64,000 nt of DNA, from positions 50,972,538-51,036,537 of the forward strand of contig OZ034972.1 in assembly GCA_964030785.1 (NCBI GenBank). Reading direction: 5' to 3'. Below, in pieces: positions 40,289 to 54,071 of the stretch. Every line of letters starts with the position of its first letter. Position 1 is the stretch's first letter. The DNA comes from Siderastrea siderea. Lineage: Eukaryota; Cnidaria; Anthozoa; Scleractinia; Rhizangiidae. A program made the translations under genes and the position numbers. A model generated the notes under the pieces. It ran no database searches. It was not told the DNA's origin and saw only the letters and a list, made by a program, of their open reading frames with translations.

Positions 40289-42870
40289 AAAATAACCTTG
40301 TTATATCTAGTTGGTCTTTTTCACTTTTAGTTAACAACTATTTGCTTTGTATTTAATTTTTTCGTAACGTGTGCAGTAATCAAGCTATTTTAAGTAATAT
40401 ATTGTAAGTAAGTTACTGTAAGTAACGTATTGTAAGTACTGTATTGCTTTTGTAAGTAAGTTTAGGTAAGTGACTGTAGGTAATGTATCCTAAGTACAGT
40501 ATTGTGTTGTTGCAAAAAAAAAAATTCAATAAATAAACAAATCACAAAAAAAAATATTAAAACCTTGAAAACAAACTGCACAGCAGAAAAGATAAGAAGG
40601 ATGCCAGCTTTGGTTATTTGACCCAATCACTGTTGGTATTCTCTATTTTTGCTATGCAAGGTCTCTGCATTTAATGATTTCTATTTAGTACAAAAGGTTG
40701 TTTCTGTCTATTCCATAATGTACAGTAGTCACACCGTAATGCTCTATTGAGTTTACAAGGCACACAAACATGCCCCAACTGTAGTCATTCCCAGTCCATT
40801 ATAGCCTGTACACAGATGTTGCTATTCGCTTCCTGTGTGAGAAACAGAAGAGGCTAATTCCATTTTATGTACTCTATTCTTACAGACTTCCATTTGGCTT
40901 TTCTTTTGTTACAGAAATTTTATTGACAGTCACAGTAATATTGTGGAATATTGCTACCCACTGAAGAGCCTTATAAGTGTTGTTCCAGACAACCCTGTTT
41001 CCATTGTTGCCAGCAAGCTTGAGTTTCTTTTCAGACATCAAATTTGGTGACAGAGCTGTCATTTTCAGCCAAATAGAGGACACAAACAATGCAAATCAAC
41101 AAGTAGAGAGGTTACAAAGTGGTGTTTAAGGAGATAAATTCCACTGTAAATTACTTTCTAGCAGGGTTCTACAGAACCTACAAGAAAATGGTGATTCCTT
41201 TGTCGTAAGTGGGACTGAAGTTGACTTCTTCCTTCCGCCATCATCTCAGAGTCACCCCATCAGGCACAAATTGGTAGCAGTGCATACTTTCAAGGAAGCT
41301 GTAACTACATCTGAAGTGAAAGCTGAAGTAGATAGTGTTCTTGAGGCGTTAACAAACGAAATTTGTTCTCATCTTGATGGGCTTAGCAAAGAAATTGCTT
41401 GTAAAAGTGTATTGCAAGCAAATTCAGTGGCTTCAGAGACAATTCAACTAAAATGTGGAGAGCAAAGAAAATTTGAAAATCTGAAGAATGCAGCAACTGC
41501 AGGTGTTGGATGTGAGTGTGGAAAGCAAACATCTGTGCAGGAGAAATGCATTTTCTGTAGGCTTGAGAGACATTATCTTGATCACGACACCTCTCCTCAA
41601 GTTTGTACGGAAGATCTTTATCAACCTTCAACACAAACTAGGCTGTATCACAAGGAAAGGTTGTTACTGCCTTGTGGTGTATTAGATGGTAAAGTACTCA
41701 ACGCTAAAACATTTCCAGAAAGAACTGTTGGTTGGCTGATGGAAGTAAACTTGGATCACTTGGCTATGGCTTTATGTGGGATCCCAGATATGTGACTACT
41801 GTGGTCAGGTGATGAAAGATTCAAGGAAGAGTTTTCAGACCTTAAGGTAGGATGTTTTTATGAAATAAGAATACTATTTTCTGTGTTAAAAACTGTTGAG
41901 TGCCACCGGTGTCTTAATTGCTAAACAACTGTCATTGTACATGTATGTGAGCCTGTATACTTTTTGAACCTCCCAGTCTGAAGGACTGGAACATACAGTA
42001 CCATACACATAGCTAACTTAATTTTATTTCAGTTCTAGAAATTGTCAGATGAAAGCTTTATCAAAACCAGCACTGCCCTGCCTGAACAGTGATAAAGGCA
42101 TGGAGGTGGTCATTTATGGTGTTTTATCCACCTTGCCTTATTGACAACTGTAAAACTAAGAATTACAACTGCCAATAATTGAAATAAGAGTACTCATATG
42201 GTTACTATGCAGTGTATGATTTGAGGTCAAGCCTGTCCTCTGATGATTATTTTGGTGAGGCCCACCTGCTAGAACACTTCACCGACCCTGTACCTTTACA
42301 TAATGTAAAGGATGATTCCATAATATTATTGTGATATAACCTTAACTTTAGTTAACAACAACATTGAGTTTCACTTTTAACCTGTATGTACATTGTCATG
42401 CAGATATTTTGAGAAGGATGAAGTTTTCGAGTCAAACAACATTTGCTTTCTTTTTTTTTTCTACCCTTATCCCTTAACATGTAATCATTCTTTGCTAACC
42501 CTTTTTAAACCTTTTTTTGGTCTGAAGCTGTATCATTTTGGTAATGTTTTAGGACAAGGGTTTTCAAGACCTAAAAGAGTTGGTACCATTCAGTCTTTTC
42601 CCTCCGACCTATATTCATGATATTAGTTTCTGGACAACTGAACATATGACAGAACAGCAATTCTTCCAGGATATCTATGAGACAACTCAAGGATGTGTTC
42701 ATGATGTACAGTTCATTGAACGATACCATGATACCGAGCAGGATAAAGTGTGTTACAATTACTGTATGGTTTACAGTTCAAGTGACAGGCCACTCACCCA
42801 CATCCAGACAGTAAAAATGCAAAAATTGCTGAGGAGAAAGTTGTTGAATTGTGACTTTCAACTCAAGTAG

Positions 42871-43216
42871 CAACCTCAACTTGCCCATCCTCAGTATGTA
42901 CAGAATGTACTTAGGAGGAGACACCTTTTGTTGAGGGTTGTCTTCTTGCACTAAGGGGTTAATATTCCTTGGTTAAGTTGGCTTGTAGGTAAACTTGAAG
43001 TTCTAAAGAAAAGAGTTTATGGTTACAGGTATGATATGCTTTCTAGCCATACTTGTTATTTCTGATTTGTTGAACTTTTGGCAGTAAAGAGAGTTGAAGG
43101 ATGAGCCGCAGTTGTAAATTGCCTTAGTTTCCAGTTTTGTCAAGAATAGCACCTGCTCCAACATCTGTGACTAACAACTACAGTCGTGATGATCAATCTT
43201 GGGATTCTTAAACTGT
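42871..43216. other. 3' flank of the FDXACB1-like gene
   Basis: Probable 3' untranslated and intergenic sequence; no ORF or repeat recognised. Confidence 0.4.
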
Positions 43217-43535
43217 TAAAGGAGAAGGTCACTCCAGAAACGGTGTATTTTTTTAAATCGCCAATAAAAAGATAACACTAAGTTGAGTTACTGACCGTGG
43301 CTTTAGCTCCTAAAGTGCATCGGATCCCACTGAAATTCCTCTCCAAACAGGGCCAAAATTCAACACTGTGCGCCACCATTTTGAATCATACTTAGCAGCC
43401 TGGAAGCTTGTCTGTGACGTCAAATTGTACAAAGAAACCAGCGATCGATCGGCTCGTTTTTCAGAGCCCACGTTACCCGACCACTGGTCTCGTTGTCAAA
43501 AAATACACCATTTCTGGAGTGACCTACTCCTTTAA
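43217..43535. mobile_element. Miniature inverted-repeat element, about 320 bp
   Basis: Imperfect inverted arms of about 38 bp: TTAAAGGAGAAGGTCACTCC...GGTGTATTTTTT on the left and AAAAAATACACC...GGAGTGACCTACTCCTTTAA on the right. There is no coding potential inside. Confidence 0.7.
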
Positions 43536-43623
43536 ACAAAACCTTACACTGCAGGTGCAAACTGCCCCCTCCCCAATAAAGTTGACTTCAAGCTTTGTTT
43601 ACCACCTGAAACATAACCATCAC

Positions 43624-43942
43624 TGTCAACATTGACTGAAGGAGGGGTAGGGCATCAGTGAGTTGGCTGTCAACATTGACTGAAGGAGTGTTAGGGCATC
43701 AGTGAGTTGGCTGTCAACATTGACTGAAGGAGTGTTAGGGCATCAGTGAGTTGGCTGTCAACATTGACTGAAGGAGTGTTAGGGCATCAGTGAGTTGGCT
43801 GTCAACATTGACTGAAGGAGTGTTAGGGCATCAGTGAGTTGGCTGTCAACATTGACTGAAGGAGTGTTAGGGCATCAGTGAGTTGGCTGTCAACATTGAC
43901 TGAAGGAGGGTTAGGGCATCAGTGAGTTGGCTGTCAACATTG
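43624..43942. repeat. 44-bp minisatellite, seven copies plus part
   Basis: Unit starts TGTCAACATTGACTGAAGGA and ends GTGAGTTGGC. Copies are almost identical and directly adjacent, without spacers. Confidence 0.95.
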
Positions 43943-46900
43943 GAAATGGGAGGGGTTTAAAAATTGGAAAAAAAAACTTATATGACAGTGTTGCAACATT
44001 TCTGCATTTTTAGCATAATTTTGTAAGTGTCACAAAAATTATTGGCCATGATTGTAGTAGATAACTAGATCTTGTTAGAGCCTTAGCTATATTTTAAATT
44101 TTTATGTAAACTATGGAATAAAAAAAGAATGTGACATTCAATCAAAAGCAGCATTTTATTCTCACTTTCTAAATAAAATCTAAACATACCACTTGCAAAT
44201 TACGAAAGATTGCTATATACTTGACTAGATAGTATAGCCAAAAGACTAACATTTACAAGCGTAGAAAGGTGTTAACAACATTGATTTTTTTCTCCATGCC
44301 TTGATAATAAACACCAGTCATTCCGCAAAAAGACCAAACATGAAAGAATACCATAACTTGTCCCAGTAAGACACTAAAAAAGGTGGGCAGAAGATTGGTT
44401 CCTAAATGATTTTTTGTTGAAAGATTCTGTTACTGGTAGGACCAGTTTGGTAAGAAAAGCAGGGAAACTAACCTGAATTTGTTTAGAAATTTTTCTAGAG
44501 GCTAAGAAGAAACTAAGGGTCATTTAAACTTCGGCTTGTCAACATTTCAAACCCTGAAACACTCAAGAGCCAGTAAAAAATAATTATTACGAATAAACTA
44601 CAGTATTATTCTCGTTTGGCCTAAGGATAATTATCAAACCGGACCTTGTAAATGTTATTACTTGTCAATTACTTGTTATTGCTTGTCAACTTTTTACATT
44701 AGTGATGTTTCATAAAGAAATTTATAACGTTTTACCCTGTTTCCAAAGGGTTAAGATAACACTCACAAGTTAAAGCCTTTGGCTTGTGTTTTCTCACCAT
44801 TTCTCATTCTCCTAATCTTTCACTTGTATTACCATGTGGGGTCATACAAGTGTCTGAAATGGTGCTTTTATGTACATGCAAGTTTCAGGTCCAAATGTTG
44901 TACGTGTTGTTTCATAAACATATTATTTTTAGAATTAAACTACAGTTCTGGCCACTGGATGTCCACAAAAAAATAGCCACTGATCAGTTATTTATAAATT
45001 AAAAAATTGATTTGTCTTAACTGTTAGTTTGAAACAACTGTTTGACAAGTTGCATTTCAAGATTTTTTTAAAACTGACTTTCCACATTGAAAAATACAGA
45101 ATGTGAGAAACAAATGAACTTTGCAAACAATATATATTTGTTGGTTTTTGTGTATAATTCATCATTGAGTGGACGTTAAGTCATAAAACAACACTTGAAC
45201 CGTCACTTACAATGTATTTACCCTATTACCTAATAATGTTTGTACATATTTACATTTGAAGGGTAATATGCAAAACTATCTTAGGTGGTGATTTTTTTGA
45301 AAATTTATTTTACTTGGAAATGCATCATTTTTGGCACACTGATTTGTATTCATGATTTGCTGTGCAACTGCGCTCGGTTGTTCGAAATCCTAATCCACGC
45401 TAATCCAAGATTAAAAGTTAATCATGGTTTTCACCATGCTCATTGAAAGTGTTTGCAAAAGCTAATTTTAAGCTAAAGGTAAAGAAAACTCTTATTCAAA
45501 ACTGAAGGGAAAAAATGCTTTGGAAAAGTCTATATTGATTAGGAACCAAACTGAAAATCAAAGTTCATGCTAATCCTGAGTTAGCTTAATTGTGCTTTGA
45601 ACTCCTGAGCCCCTTCATTTTAGCGATAGTAACAGCCACACAAAATAAAAAAACTGAAACAAACGTCGAAGAGCAACATGCACTTGTTTGATTACTTTTG
45701 GTGGTTCCAATGAAATGATAGTCAACAATGTAATATCTTGCTTCACTAGAGTTGCAAAAATGATGCATTTCTGAGTAAAAAAATTCATCTAAATCTTACT
45801 TACTATAGCCTTGCATAAAACCCTTCAATTTAACAAATATATGACATCATCCTATATCCACTCAGCTCGGCAACCACCCTCACATTAATTGTTATTTCCT
45901 ATGGATTGTCAGTGAGTAATTCACGTTGTTTCACTGTTGACTGTCAGATGAATACTCAAACAGCTTGTATCTTTCTTGTCGTTGTTTAACTCACTCTTAG
46001 GGTGTGGTGTCATTTTGACAATGTAGATTTAAGGTGTTGCAAATGTCATATATTTGTGCAGCTGTCAGTAAACAAAGCCAAAGTTTTACAAAAATTATTA
46101 CAACAATACTTAACAATTTAAGAATAAAAATTAGCAAAAAAACACAACTTTTCAACATCGCCATGACATCATTTTCAAGTGAGAAAATAAATTCAAATTG
46201 ACTTAATATATACAGGGTAAGGTGATAAAAAAAGTTAACAATAAGTAGCATATTTGGCATTGTAATTAAGTGTGTGTGCATTTAGCACCACTGACCAATA
46301 TGAGCATTATTCAGCAATGTCTTATGTAGTATAAACTTAAAGGGTGTCACTTTTCATTGTGCTTTTTTTATCCTTAAACAATTCTCTTGCTTTATTTTGA
46401 TATCATTTTAAGCCTTTCATATATTTGATATCAAACTAAAACAATTAATTCCTTCCATACCAAAACTAGCTTTGGCTTTGTTTTCTGACAGTGCAAGCCC
46501 TTATTGAGAATTCCACATTTTTTAGTTCATGGAAGCAGAACAATTACAGTATTTGAAAATCCATTGTTGTCACCATTGCCAAAAGAGCTGAAAATTGTTA
46601 CTAGAATATTTACTAGAAATAGGTTTCTCTGCATTTACAACTTGAAATTTTAGTTACAATGGATGAAAGGTTCTAAAGATGTGGAATTCTTAAAAAGGAA
46701 CACTTAATGATTTGCCGTAGGCAAATACAAAAATCATTGCTAGCAGATGCTCCTTTTTTTAGTGCAAAAAAGAAATTTGTCATCTGCACATTACAATTGT
46801 TAATCTTCATTATAAAGATACTTTGTCCAAGCTTTTGGACTCATTAGAAACACTTGTTGTTATTATTCTGTACCTCATGGACCAGTTTTGGTTCACTGGT

Positions 46901-49900
46901 CCCATTGTTTATACACACGTAACTTCACCTGTTTTGGAGTGAGTTGGTTGGCTGTAAAGTTACAGACGAGTGTCATTTTCATTTTAGCAATGAAAATCTT
47001 CATGCCAGATTGGATGTCTTACATGTACACCCAATGCCAAAGTGTATGTCTTGAGCATTTTCTCAATAAACAAGTATCTTGATTAAACTTGATACTTTAT
47101 CTTGTCTCTCAAACAAGAATAACTTATGGTTATGTTTTGAAAAGAAAGAAAGAGACCTTGACATTTAAAAGTAACATGCAGAGCTTAACTGACACGAAAA
47201 TAATAATTTTTATGTTGTCAAATGGCAAATTAAATTATATAAATGTTCATATTGACGAATACCGTGACATAGCTCATACTATTCACCTTCACATTTTTCT
47301 TCCAATATGCTTCATACAAGTGCATATGCCATTACAAAGTAGCATTTAAATGACACTTAGAGCCATTTTAACTCATTCAAAGATGGATCTTGTAGTGTTC
47401 ACTGTTGATATTTTGTTACCTTACAGGTCTGCCAAATTTGCAGAACAAATGAGTTAACTTTTCTTACTCAACTACAGATCACTTGTGTTTGTTAGTTGCC
47501 AGCTGATTTGCAGATAGCAGTTATCAACTAAGGTAAAACCCACTGACTACACACTTTGTGCACTACAGTTATCAATTACCCATGGCTAGACATTTTTACA
47601 GCTTTAGCCTTCATTACTTATTATCATACATAACCCAATGACTATTGGAAAACAAGCAATCTGATTGGCTACAAAAAGGCATTCTAATTTCCAAGAGTCT
47701 GCCCTTGAAACATGCCTTGACAAAAGCACAACCATAAAATGAAATAAACAGCTTTTACCAACATTCTTAGTTCTAACATTCTAAAAAGTGATTCATTGTT
47801 TTTGTTTTTGTTTTTGTTTTTGTTTTTTTGTTTGTATTCACTTTAATGTAAAATCATGTAATATCTTTTTACACAAAATGATGTAATATATAAAACACGA
47901 GAAAGGGTGCTTCATCAGGATATCCAAACACTGAAAAGTGGGTTGAAAAACCCACCGACTTTGAGGCATTTGGATAACTGATGAAACACTCTTTCGAGCT
48001 TTTGATGTGGCTTCTCAAACCATTCATAATTCTTGGAGAAATTCAAAGCAAAAGTTCGCAAAAATTTTATTCTAATTGAGGATAGTGCCTCCTAATACAG
48101 ATGTATTTTTGCAAAGGTTATGGCTATGGGGAAGAATTAGATCTTAACAAGGGGTATTGGAATTCAAAAAAAATGTGGGTAACCACGCATTTTTCAGAGA
48201 TAATTAATCAACCATAATTCTAAAAAAGCCTTAAAATACAAATGAATGCCAATTTCTTTCCAAATTTAAGCTCAATTATCTCTAAGAAATGCGTGTATTC
48301 TGACAGCCCTTGCTAGGATCCGCTTTTTCCACAGTCTTAAACCACGTAAAAATATTGTTGTATTAGTAGACAAAATTCCTTAAGAACCCCGAATATCCCG
48401 AGATGCGCAGAATGGATGCGCAGTAACAAAAGGAGGCACTGTCATGTCCTTAAGATCCCGTATCCAAACCACTCTCACAGTAGTGATTTCCTTTGTTTTA
48501 TCTTTATTAATTATTAATGATTTCTTTTTTTGTTATTTTATGTTGTAACACTGCAAAACCTTACATTGTAACATGTATTGGTCTAATAAAGATATTACAA
48601 AGAAGTTATTGCCAGTGAAGAATGACAACTAAAATACCACAAGGAACTGTGTTCTTTAGGAATATTATGTTATACATGTATTTGCCAACTTTTGTTTTAC
48701 ACATAGATGAAAGTAGAATATATCTGGTGGCAATTTAAATCTGTTTACCTCCATTGAACAAAGTTTATCAAATGGCTTCTTAAAACAAAAGGAAAGAAAA
48801 ACTGCAGGAACGTAGTTGGAAAGCTTTCATTTGATTAGTCAGTCTTAGAATTTCATCTACGGACACCAAGGTTAAATATGACTCTGAGTTTGACTCTTGG
48901 AGGGAAAGGGGTAATGGCAACCTACTGAACATGACGCTACAGTTAGACCACAAGCATTAAGAGGTCACACGACTTCATTTCTCTTAAAATCAAACTTTGT
49001 GAATTTTTGAGTTCAGAAAACAACCAGGGGTAATGTTCTAAATAAAATGAAAAGAGTTTCCATTGGTTTGGAAATAAGTGTATTTTTGAAGAGATGTTGT
49101 CATATCCTTCAACATTATTAGAATGTGATTGACAAACATTTACTGTATAGTTTCTAAGCAAGTCTAAACAATGAGTTGTAGTTTTTATAGCAACCATGTC
49201 CAGGGCAAACTCATACACTCTAACACAGTGGCCACAGATATCCTCATTTGTTGAAAACTGACATTGCCATAAAATCTCTTTCTTAACTAATTGTTTTTTC
49301 AAATTTGGGATTTAAGAGAACATTTATGTACTTTCTAATGCCCACATCCCCTTACGAAACAGGCTGCAGTGAATCGTAGGACATGTATATGAAATGACAT
49401 ATGTCTAGCCATTTTCTGTTCAGTTGTACTATTTCCAGTGAGAACTACTCTTGAAATATGAGCAAAATCTGTTAAGACTTGCACATAAACTCACGATAGA
49501 CATGTCATTCTGAACACAACTACCATCCCTGCAACACAGGAGTGTTTCATAGAGGGAACTGGCCTTTCTGGCGTCATCAGGATTCCAACTTAAAGGGGCA
49601 TGGGTGATGTGACTTCATAATGCAAGTGGCCTATTCATGTTACAAGCACCTTGTAGGGTGGTGGCAGGACAATGCCAGTTACATAATTTCAATACAGGTT
49701 CAACCTGACGTGTAACACTGCATCACCAGCCTTGACAATGTTTCCTCTGAAATTATTCCATGGTGCTTGGACCAGGGTATCCTTTCCCGTAAGTGGCATA
49801 CAACAGCTGGCTAAAAATGACAAAAATGAAACAAAGTATTGTGGTGTGAACGTATTGTCTGAGGTTGATAAATACGTGCCCTGTGCATACGATGGTAGGT

Positions 49901-51470
49901 CGGTGGGTACTTCTCTACAGTAAAATGGCTGGTTTTTCTAATCCTCTATAATACATGCAACAAAGACTCCCTTACTACACAGATTGTATTTAACAGTTGT
50001 TGCGCAAAATTAAGTCATACATGAACTAATGAGAAGCCCACTGAGCTGTAGACGTTGTAAAGACAAAAGAAATGTTAGTATTGTTGAACCTTAATTATCC
50101 GGACTTGTTGAGGCTACCAAAAATAGCCTATTAGATAATCGAGAGTCCAGTCAGCTGTGGTACTAGCAGTATGGATAGCCAATATTGACAGTAGGTCCAT
50201 AATCTAGCTTCTTGACACCACACCAACTTTCATGGACCTACGCTATCTTGAAAAAATTTCCATTTCCCTTTGTTAAAAAGTTGAGATAGCAGGGTTCTCA
50301 GTACTGTATGTTTTCAGGCACTACTGATTATCCTTCTATACTGGATATCTTCTATCAAACAGGTCAACGAGCTTTTATCTCCTGGACTTACAAGTCTTTC
50401 CCACAGACTTGTAAGTGGGCCCCCTGTATAAAGATTGTTTAATTATTATTGTAAAAGGAGTTCTGTTAGCTCAAAGTTAGTCAGGGAACTGTGTTAGGAA
50501 TTTGTTTGTTTTGCCAGCACTCCTACCCCTACTCCCCTTTGGGAGACTACTTGACTGAAACCATTTCTTTCTTTCTTTCGTTCGTTCGTTCGTTCGTTCG
50601 TTCGTTCGTTCGTTCGTTCTTTCTTTAGTTATTGAAATCAATATCTATACAGGAACATCTAATTTAGCATTAACTGTTGGTTAAAAAAGACTCCTGGGTA
50701 AATTGTATAAAAAAGATACAGATGCATGATGCGTGACATGAACATTGCTTGGGAGCGAGCTGAGAAAAATACATCTGTTCAAGCACCAAATGTGAGTCCT
50801 TGACTGAGGGACTGGTTATGAAACCTTGCAAGGTTCAAAGGCCATAGCAGAGGTGTCGAGATTTATCTTTAAAGCACTACAACAGTGCACAATCTTGTGA
50901 TTAATGTTCACATACTATGACTGAATAACGTGACAAGCATTTGTATTGGTTTATAGTTTCTTTAACACAGGTCCAGACCTACAGTGGTTCTAAAAACTGT
51001 GACAAAAATGCTTCACACCCGCGATTCCCCTCATTCCCTCCCCTTTAGGGTGCCTGAGGCTACATAAAACAAAAAAATTTCTTGGGCTTCATAACTTTTC
51101 TTTTAACAACAACAACAACACTTTATTTAGACAGGGTAAACTAAAGCTAATACTCACCAGATAAAATACTAATTCAAACATCAAAGCTGTCTTGAAGACT
51201 GAAATAAAGTACATTGTATTAATCTAAATTACATTTGATTTTAGTAATCTTTCTCATGATGTCATCAGTGCAAAGTGATAAAAGTCATCTAAGTGAGCTT
51301 GGAAACAAAGTTACTAGACAAGTGCACTCACAAAAGAAGTAAAAACAATGAAAATAAATAAATAAAACTTACTAAAAATTGTAGCTGAAAAGATCGATAG
51401 CTTTCATATAAGTTAAAAGCAGAAGGTACCAAAAATTTCAAATACCAAAAATTTACTTATACATGCATGG
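43943..51470. other. Long intergenic region without recognised gene
   Basis: AT-rich; the ORFs present are short and show no motifs. Simple repeats: GTTTTT run near 47795-47830, (TTCG)n at about 50577-50620, AAC run near 51105. An inverted minus-strand ORF at 48943-49302 is the longest but has no recognisable features. Confidence 0.5.
50577..50620. repeat. TTCG microsatellite
   Basis: About eleven TTCG units flanked by TTTC units. Confidence 0.9.
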
Positions 51471-54071
51471 TTATTCCAAATAACAATCATATGACAACTT
51501 TAATACCCAGATTGGGATCAACATGTGGCGAATGGTGTCTCCATATTGCAGTATCATCCTTAAGTGGTCTTGACATATTTCTCCAGGCTCAGCAACGGAT
51601 TCCACAAACACAATGGCTGTGGCCCCAGGAAATATCCTGTTTTGGCTTAATGCCAGTAAACGACTCAAAGGAACCTATAAATTAAGGGAGATAGAAGTAA
51701 ATGTCATAAATAGAAAAAAAAATTCAAACTTGTTTTTTAAAAAAAATGGTCTCCAAAAGGGTTGATCTTTTTCTACTTGCCTTTAAAATACAGTGTCAAC
51801 ATGATAAAGGAGGATTGTATGACATTTGTACTGAAGGAGGATTGTATGATATTTGTAGTGATGATCCTGCCCCTATAAGTTCTTACATCTATGTATATGT
51901 TCTAACGTGTCAATTTTAGCTAACTTACTTTGTCAGCTATTTGATCGTCCCTTATTCTGAATTTTCTTTCTGTTTTCTTCACCAGCTCAAAGTTGATTGT
52001 AATGTGATCGTCTACAAGTGCCGTATGAAAATGTTTATTCTCTTCTTGAGAGAGGTATTCCTCCCCAATGGGAACAACATGTAGCTTGACATGTAGTTTT
52101 TCCTCCATTTCTCTGATCCATCTTAAGACTTTTCCCTAGAAAAGGAGGCAAGAAACATACCGTAGCCGTTTTTTTCATTCAAAAGCCAATCTGTACTCAG
52201 TTACGCATTTTAAATTGTGACAGGTTGTTTTGTCAGTGCATGAGTTAATCTTATACGTAAAAAATCGATTTGTGCCTTTGACCAGCTACAATCAACAAGC
52301 TTTTAATTCCCATAATCCCCTTGCTCTCTAAGTTTAGGAATTACTCTGCACTAGACATTGGCACACGAACTCTAGCCAATCTATGGCTACTACAAACATT
52401 AGGTATAACGATAACGCATGACATAACTTCTTACAGTAACAAAGTATTGTCAGTAACGATATCTTCATGGTGAATATTGATAATTAACAGGAGCCATTAG
52501 AGAAAGTTTGAACAACTTGGATTTACTGTCAGAGCATTACATATTTCATTACGCAAACGCTTTAGTCTGATTTGGAAACTTTTATACGTAGCATTAGGAC
52601 TCTACCTCCTGAAAACGTTCTGTAGTGACAAAGTGTACGTAAAAAAACATTCCATTTGCTTCTGGCTGCTCTTGCACTAACGCGTAAAAGGTAAACAGTT
52701 TTCCTTGGGGTGGTATTTGCACTGATGTGTCCCAGTTTCCTGCAAAAGAAACGTTAACATCATTTGATGACATCTTTGTTGGTTAAAAAAGACGTAACCA
52801 TGTTCCACATATTCATACCATTGAATATTAATAAATCTATTTAACTATTTTAGTCCAACAAGTATGGAGACGAAACTCCTCTACCTCCGATTCACTGTAC
52901 CAACAACTACAATTTCCCACAATCTCTTGCCCAGTCTTTCGACATTACTGACATTACTACGAACTTTTGTATTCAATTGCTGTGCCACTGACCACACATT
53001 CTCGTTCCATACACAAATAATATAATTTTGCTATTCTGTAACGTAACCGTTACAACTCTTTCTTACGAAAGATGATTTAATTAAAAGGCAATGCACTGAA
53101 TTTGACCTTGAATTGCCATTGACTGCAGTGATAGTGTTTTCTTTACCACAGAGGCAACCGCCCCGCCAGGTAAATACTAAATGTCGTAGGCATTGTTTAG
53201 AGGTGAAGTATTGCTTCCATGTTGCTAGGAGTATAATTCGTCATATCAACGTAAAGGTAAAACGTTACTGACTGTCATTACACCGTTAGCGTTGCACACT
53301 ATATCATACCCATTATTCAAGTACGATGCAGGTGTCGGCCATGCTGTACGTGGGGACGTGATTAACTTTTATTTGCGAACTAACATATTGTGGAGACTGA
53401 AATGATATAGGCCAAAATAAATGAACAAGGCAAGTTTTTTTGTGTAAATGCTGCTTTTGTCATTGAGTTTGAGAGACCTTCAGTCTAAGTATAAGTTTAA
53501 ATTTATAATACTGAATCAGAGGGGAAGAAGACTTACCGTGATGAGGAGTCTTTTCCTGTTGTTCTGCAATCTGGGGTGACACGCGTTTCCCTGTGGCATT
53601 TCTCTCACTTTCCCCAGTCGATGAGAGACAGTCCTCACGAGACATCTCAGCAGTGCAGGGAAGAAAAGGCAGGCCATTTGCAAACGTCCCATCAAGACCG
53701 GCTGAAGGTTCAGTTTGACCAACTGGAGGTGCTGTAGGACCAACCTCGGCAAAAAGCAAACCACTGCTAGAACGGCTTTCAATGTTCTGTTCTACCACTT
53801 TGCCGCAAAGGCGGCAACGAACCTTTCCATCACCTTCCGCTTTAGTAGAGACAGCCGTTTTGCCCCTTGTACAAACGCACATATCTCGTTTGTCCACGCT
53901 ACTCTCGTTTGTTCGCTGTTCTAGTTGTTGAGCTTTGTTGTTGCCTTCTTCAATACCGGACCCAGACTGTTCTTGACTGGTTTGTTCCCCCATTGCTAAA
54001 TGTTCTTCTTGGTGAGTTTCTGCGCTTTCAGAGTGTTCGTTTGCGTCGTTTGCCGGATGTTCATCTTCCAT
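51471..54071 (-). CDS. Four-exon gene of unknown function, 359 aa
   Basis: Exons (minus): 54071-53537, 52739-52606, 52135-51929, 51674-51471; all junctions are GT-AG, phases 1, 0, 0, and the total is 1080 nt including TAA. The N-terminal 178 residues are acidic and low-complexity, rich in Glu/Gln/Ser, with CVC and RCRLCGKVV, a possible zinc knuckle. The C-terminal 180 residues are compact: LFTFYALVQEQ, FFYVHFVTTERFQ, VLRWIREMEEKL, KLHVVPIGEEY and a GATAIVFVES block. I do not recognise the family. It is divergent from the TNFR-like gene, about 0.9 kb apart. Confidence 0.75.

Larger units (their letters stand above)
34650..40560 (+). mobile_element. L1/Tx1-type non-LTR retrotransposon, degraded
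   Basis: It contains ORF1 (coiled coil) and ORF2 (endonuclease, reverse transcriptase) in order, and ends in A-rich tracts with AATAAATAAACAAAT near 40525-40560. It lies in intron 2 of the FDXACB1-like gene, same strand. The 5' boundary is approximate and no target duplication was identified. Confidence 0.85.
30893..42870 (+). pseudogene. FDXACB1: FDXACB1-like gene (BMT5-like methyltransferase plus FDX-ACB), five exons, two lesions
   Basis: Exons: 30893-31359, 34338-34497, 40915-41046, 41165-41846, 42553-42870; all introns are GT-AG and phases agree. Exon 1 has the methyltransferase SAM motif VLVVGDGNFLFTLRLA, EVDATDF and DRVIFNFPHVGG; exon 2 continues with AVHPFRATDY and GKSFHT. Exon 4 ends in ERTVGWLMEVNLDHLAMALCGIPD; exon 5 is an FDX-ACB domain (FPPTYIHDISFW, YNYCMVYSSSDRPLT). 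The summed exon length is 1759, one base more than a multiple of three, fitting a frameshift near 31000 in exon 1. An in-frame TGA interrupts exon 4 at 41794-41796. It is either a pseudogene or assembly errors in a real gene. BMT5-like enzymes methylate uridine in large-subunit rRNA. Confidence 0.8.

Noticed and set aside
43624..43942. CRISPR-like array
   Set aside because: Units are directly adjacent with no spacers; a eukaryotic minisatellite.
48943..49302. 119-codon minus-strand ORF as a gene
   Set aside because: No domain, no splice context, no neighbouring exon in phase.
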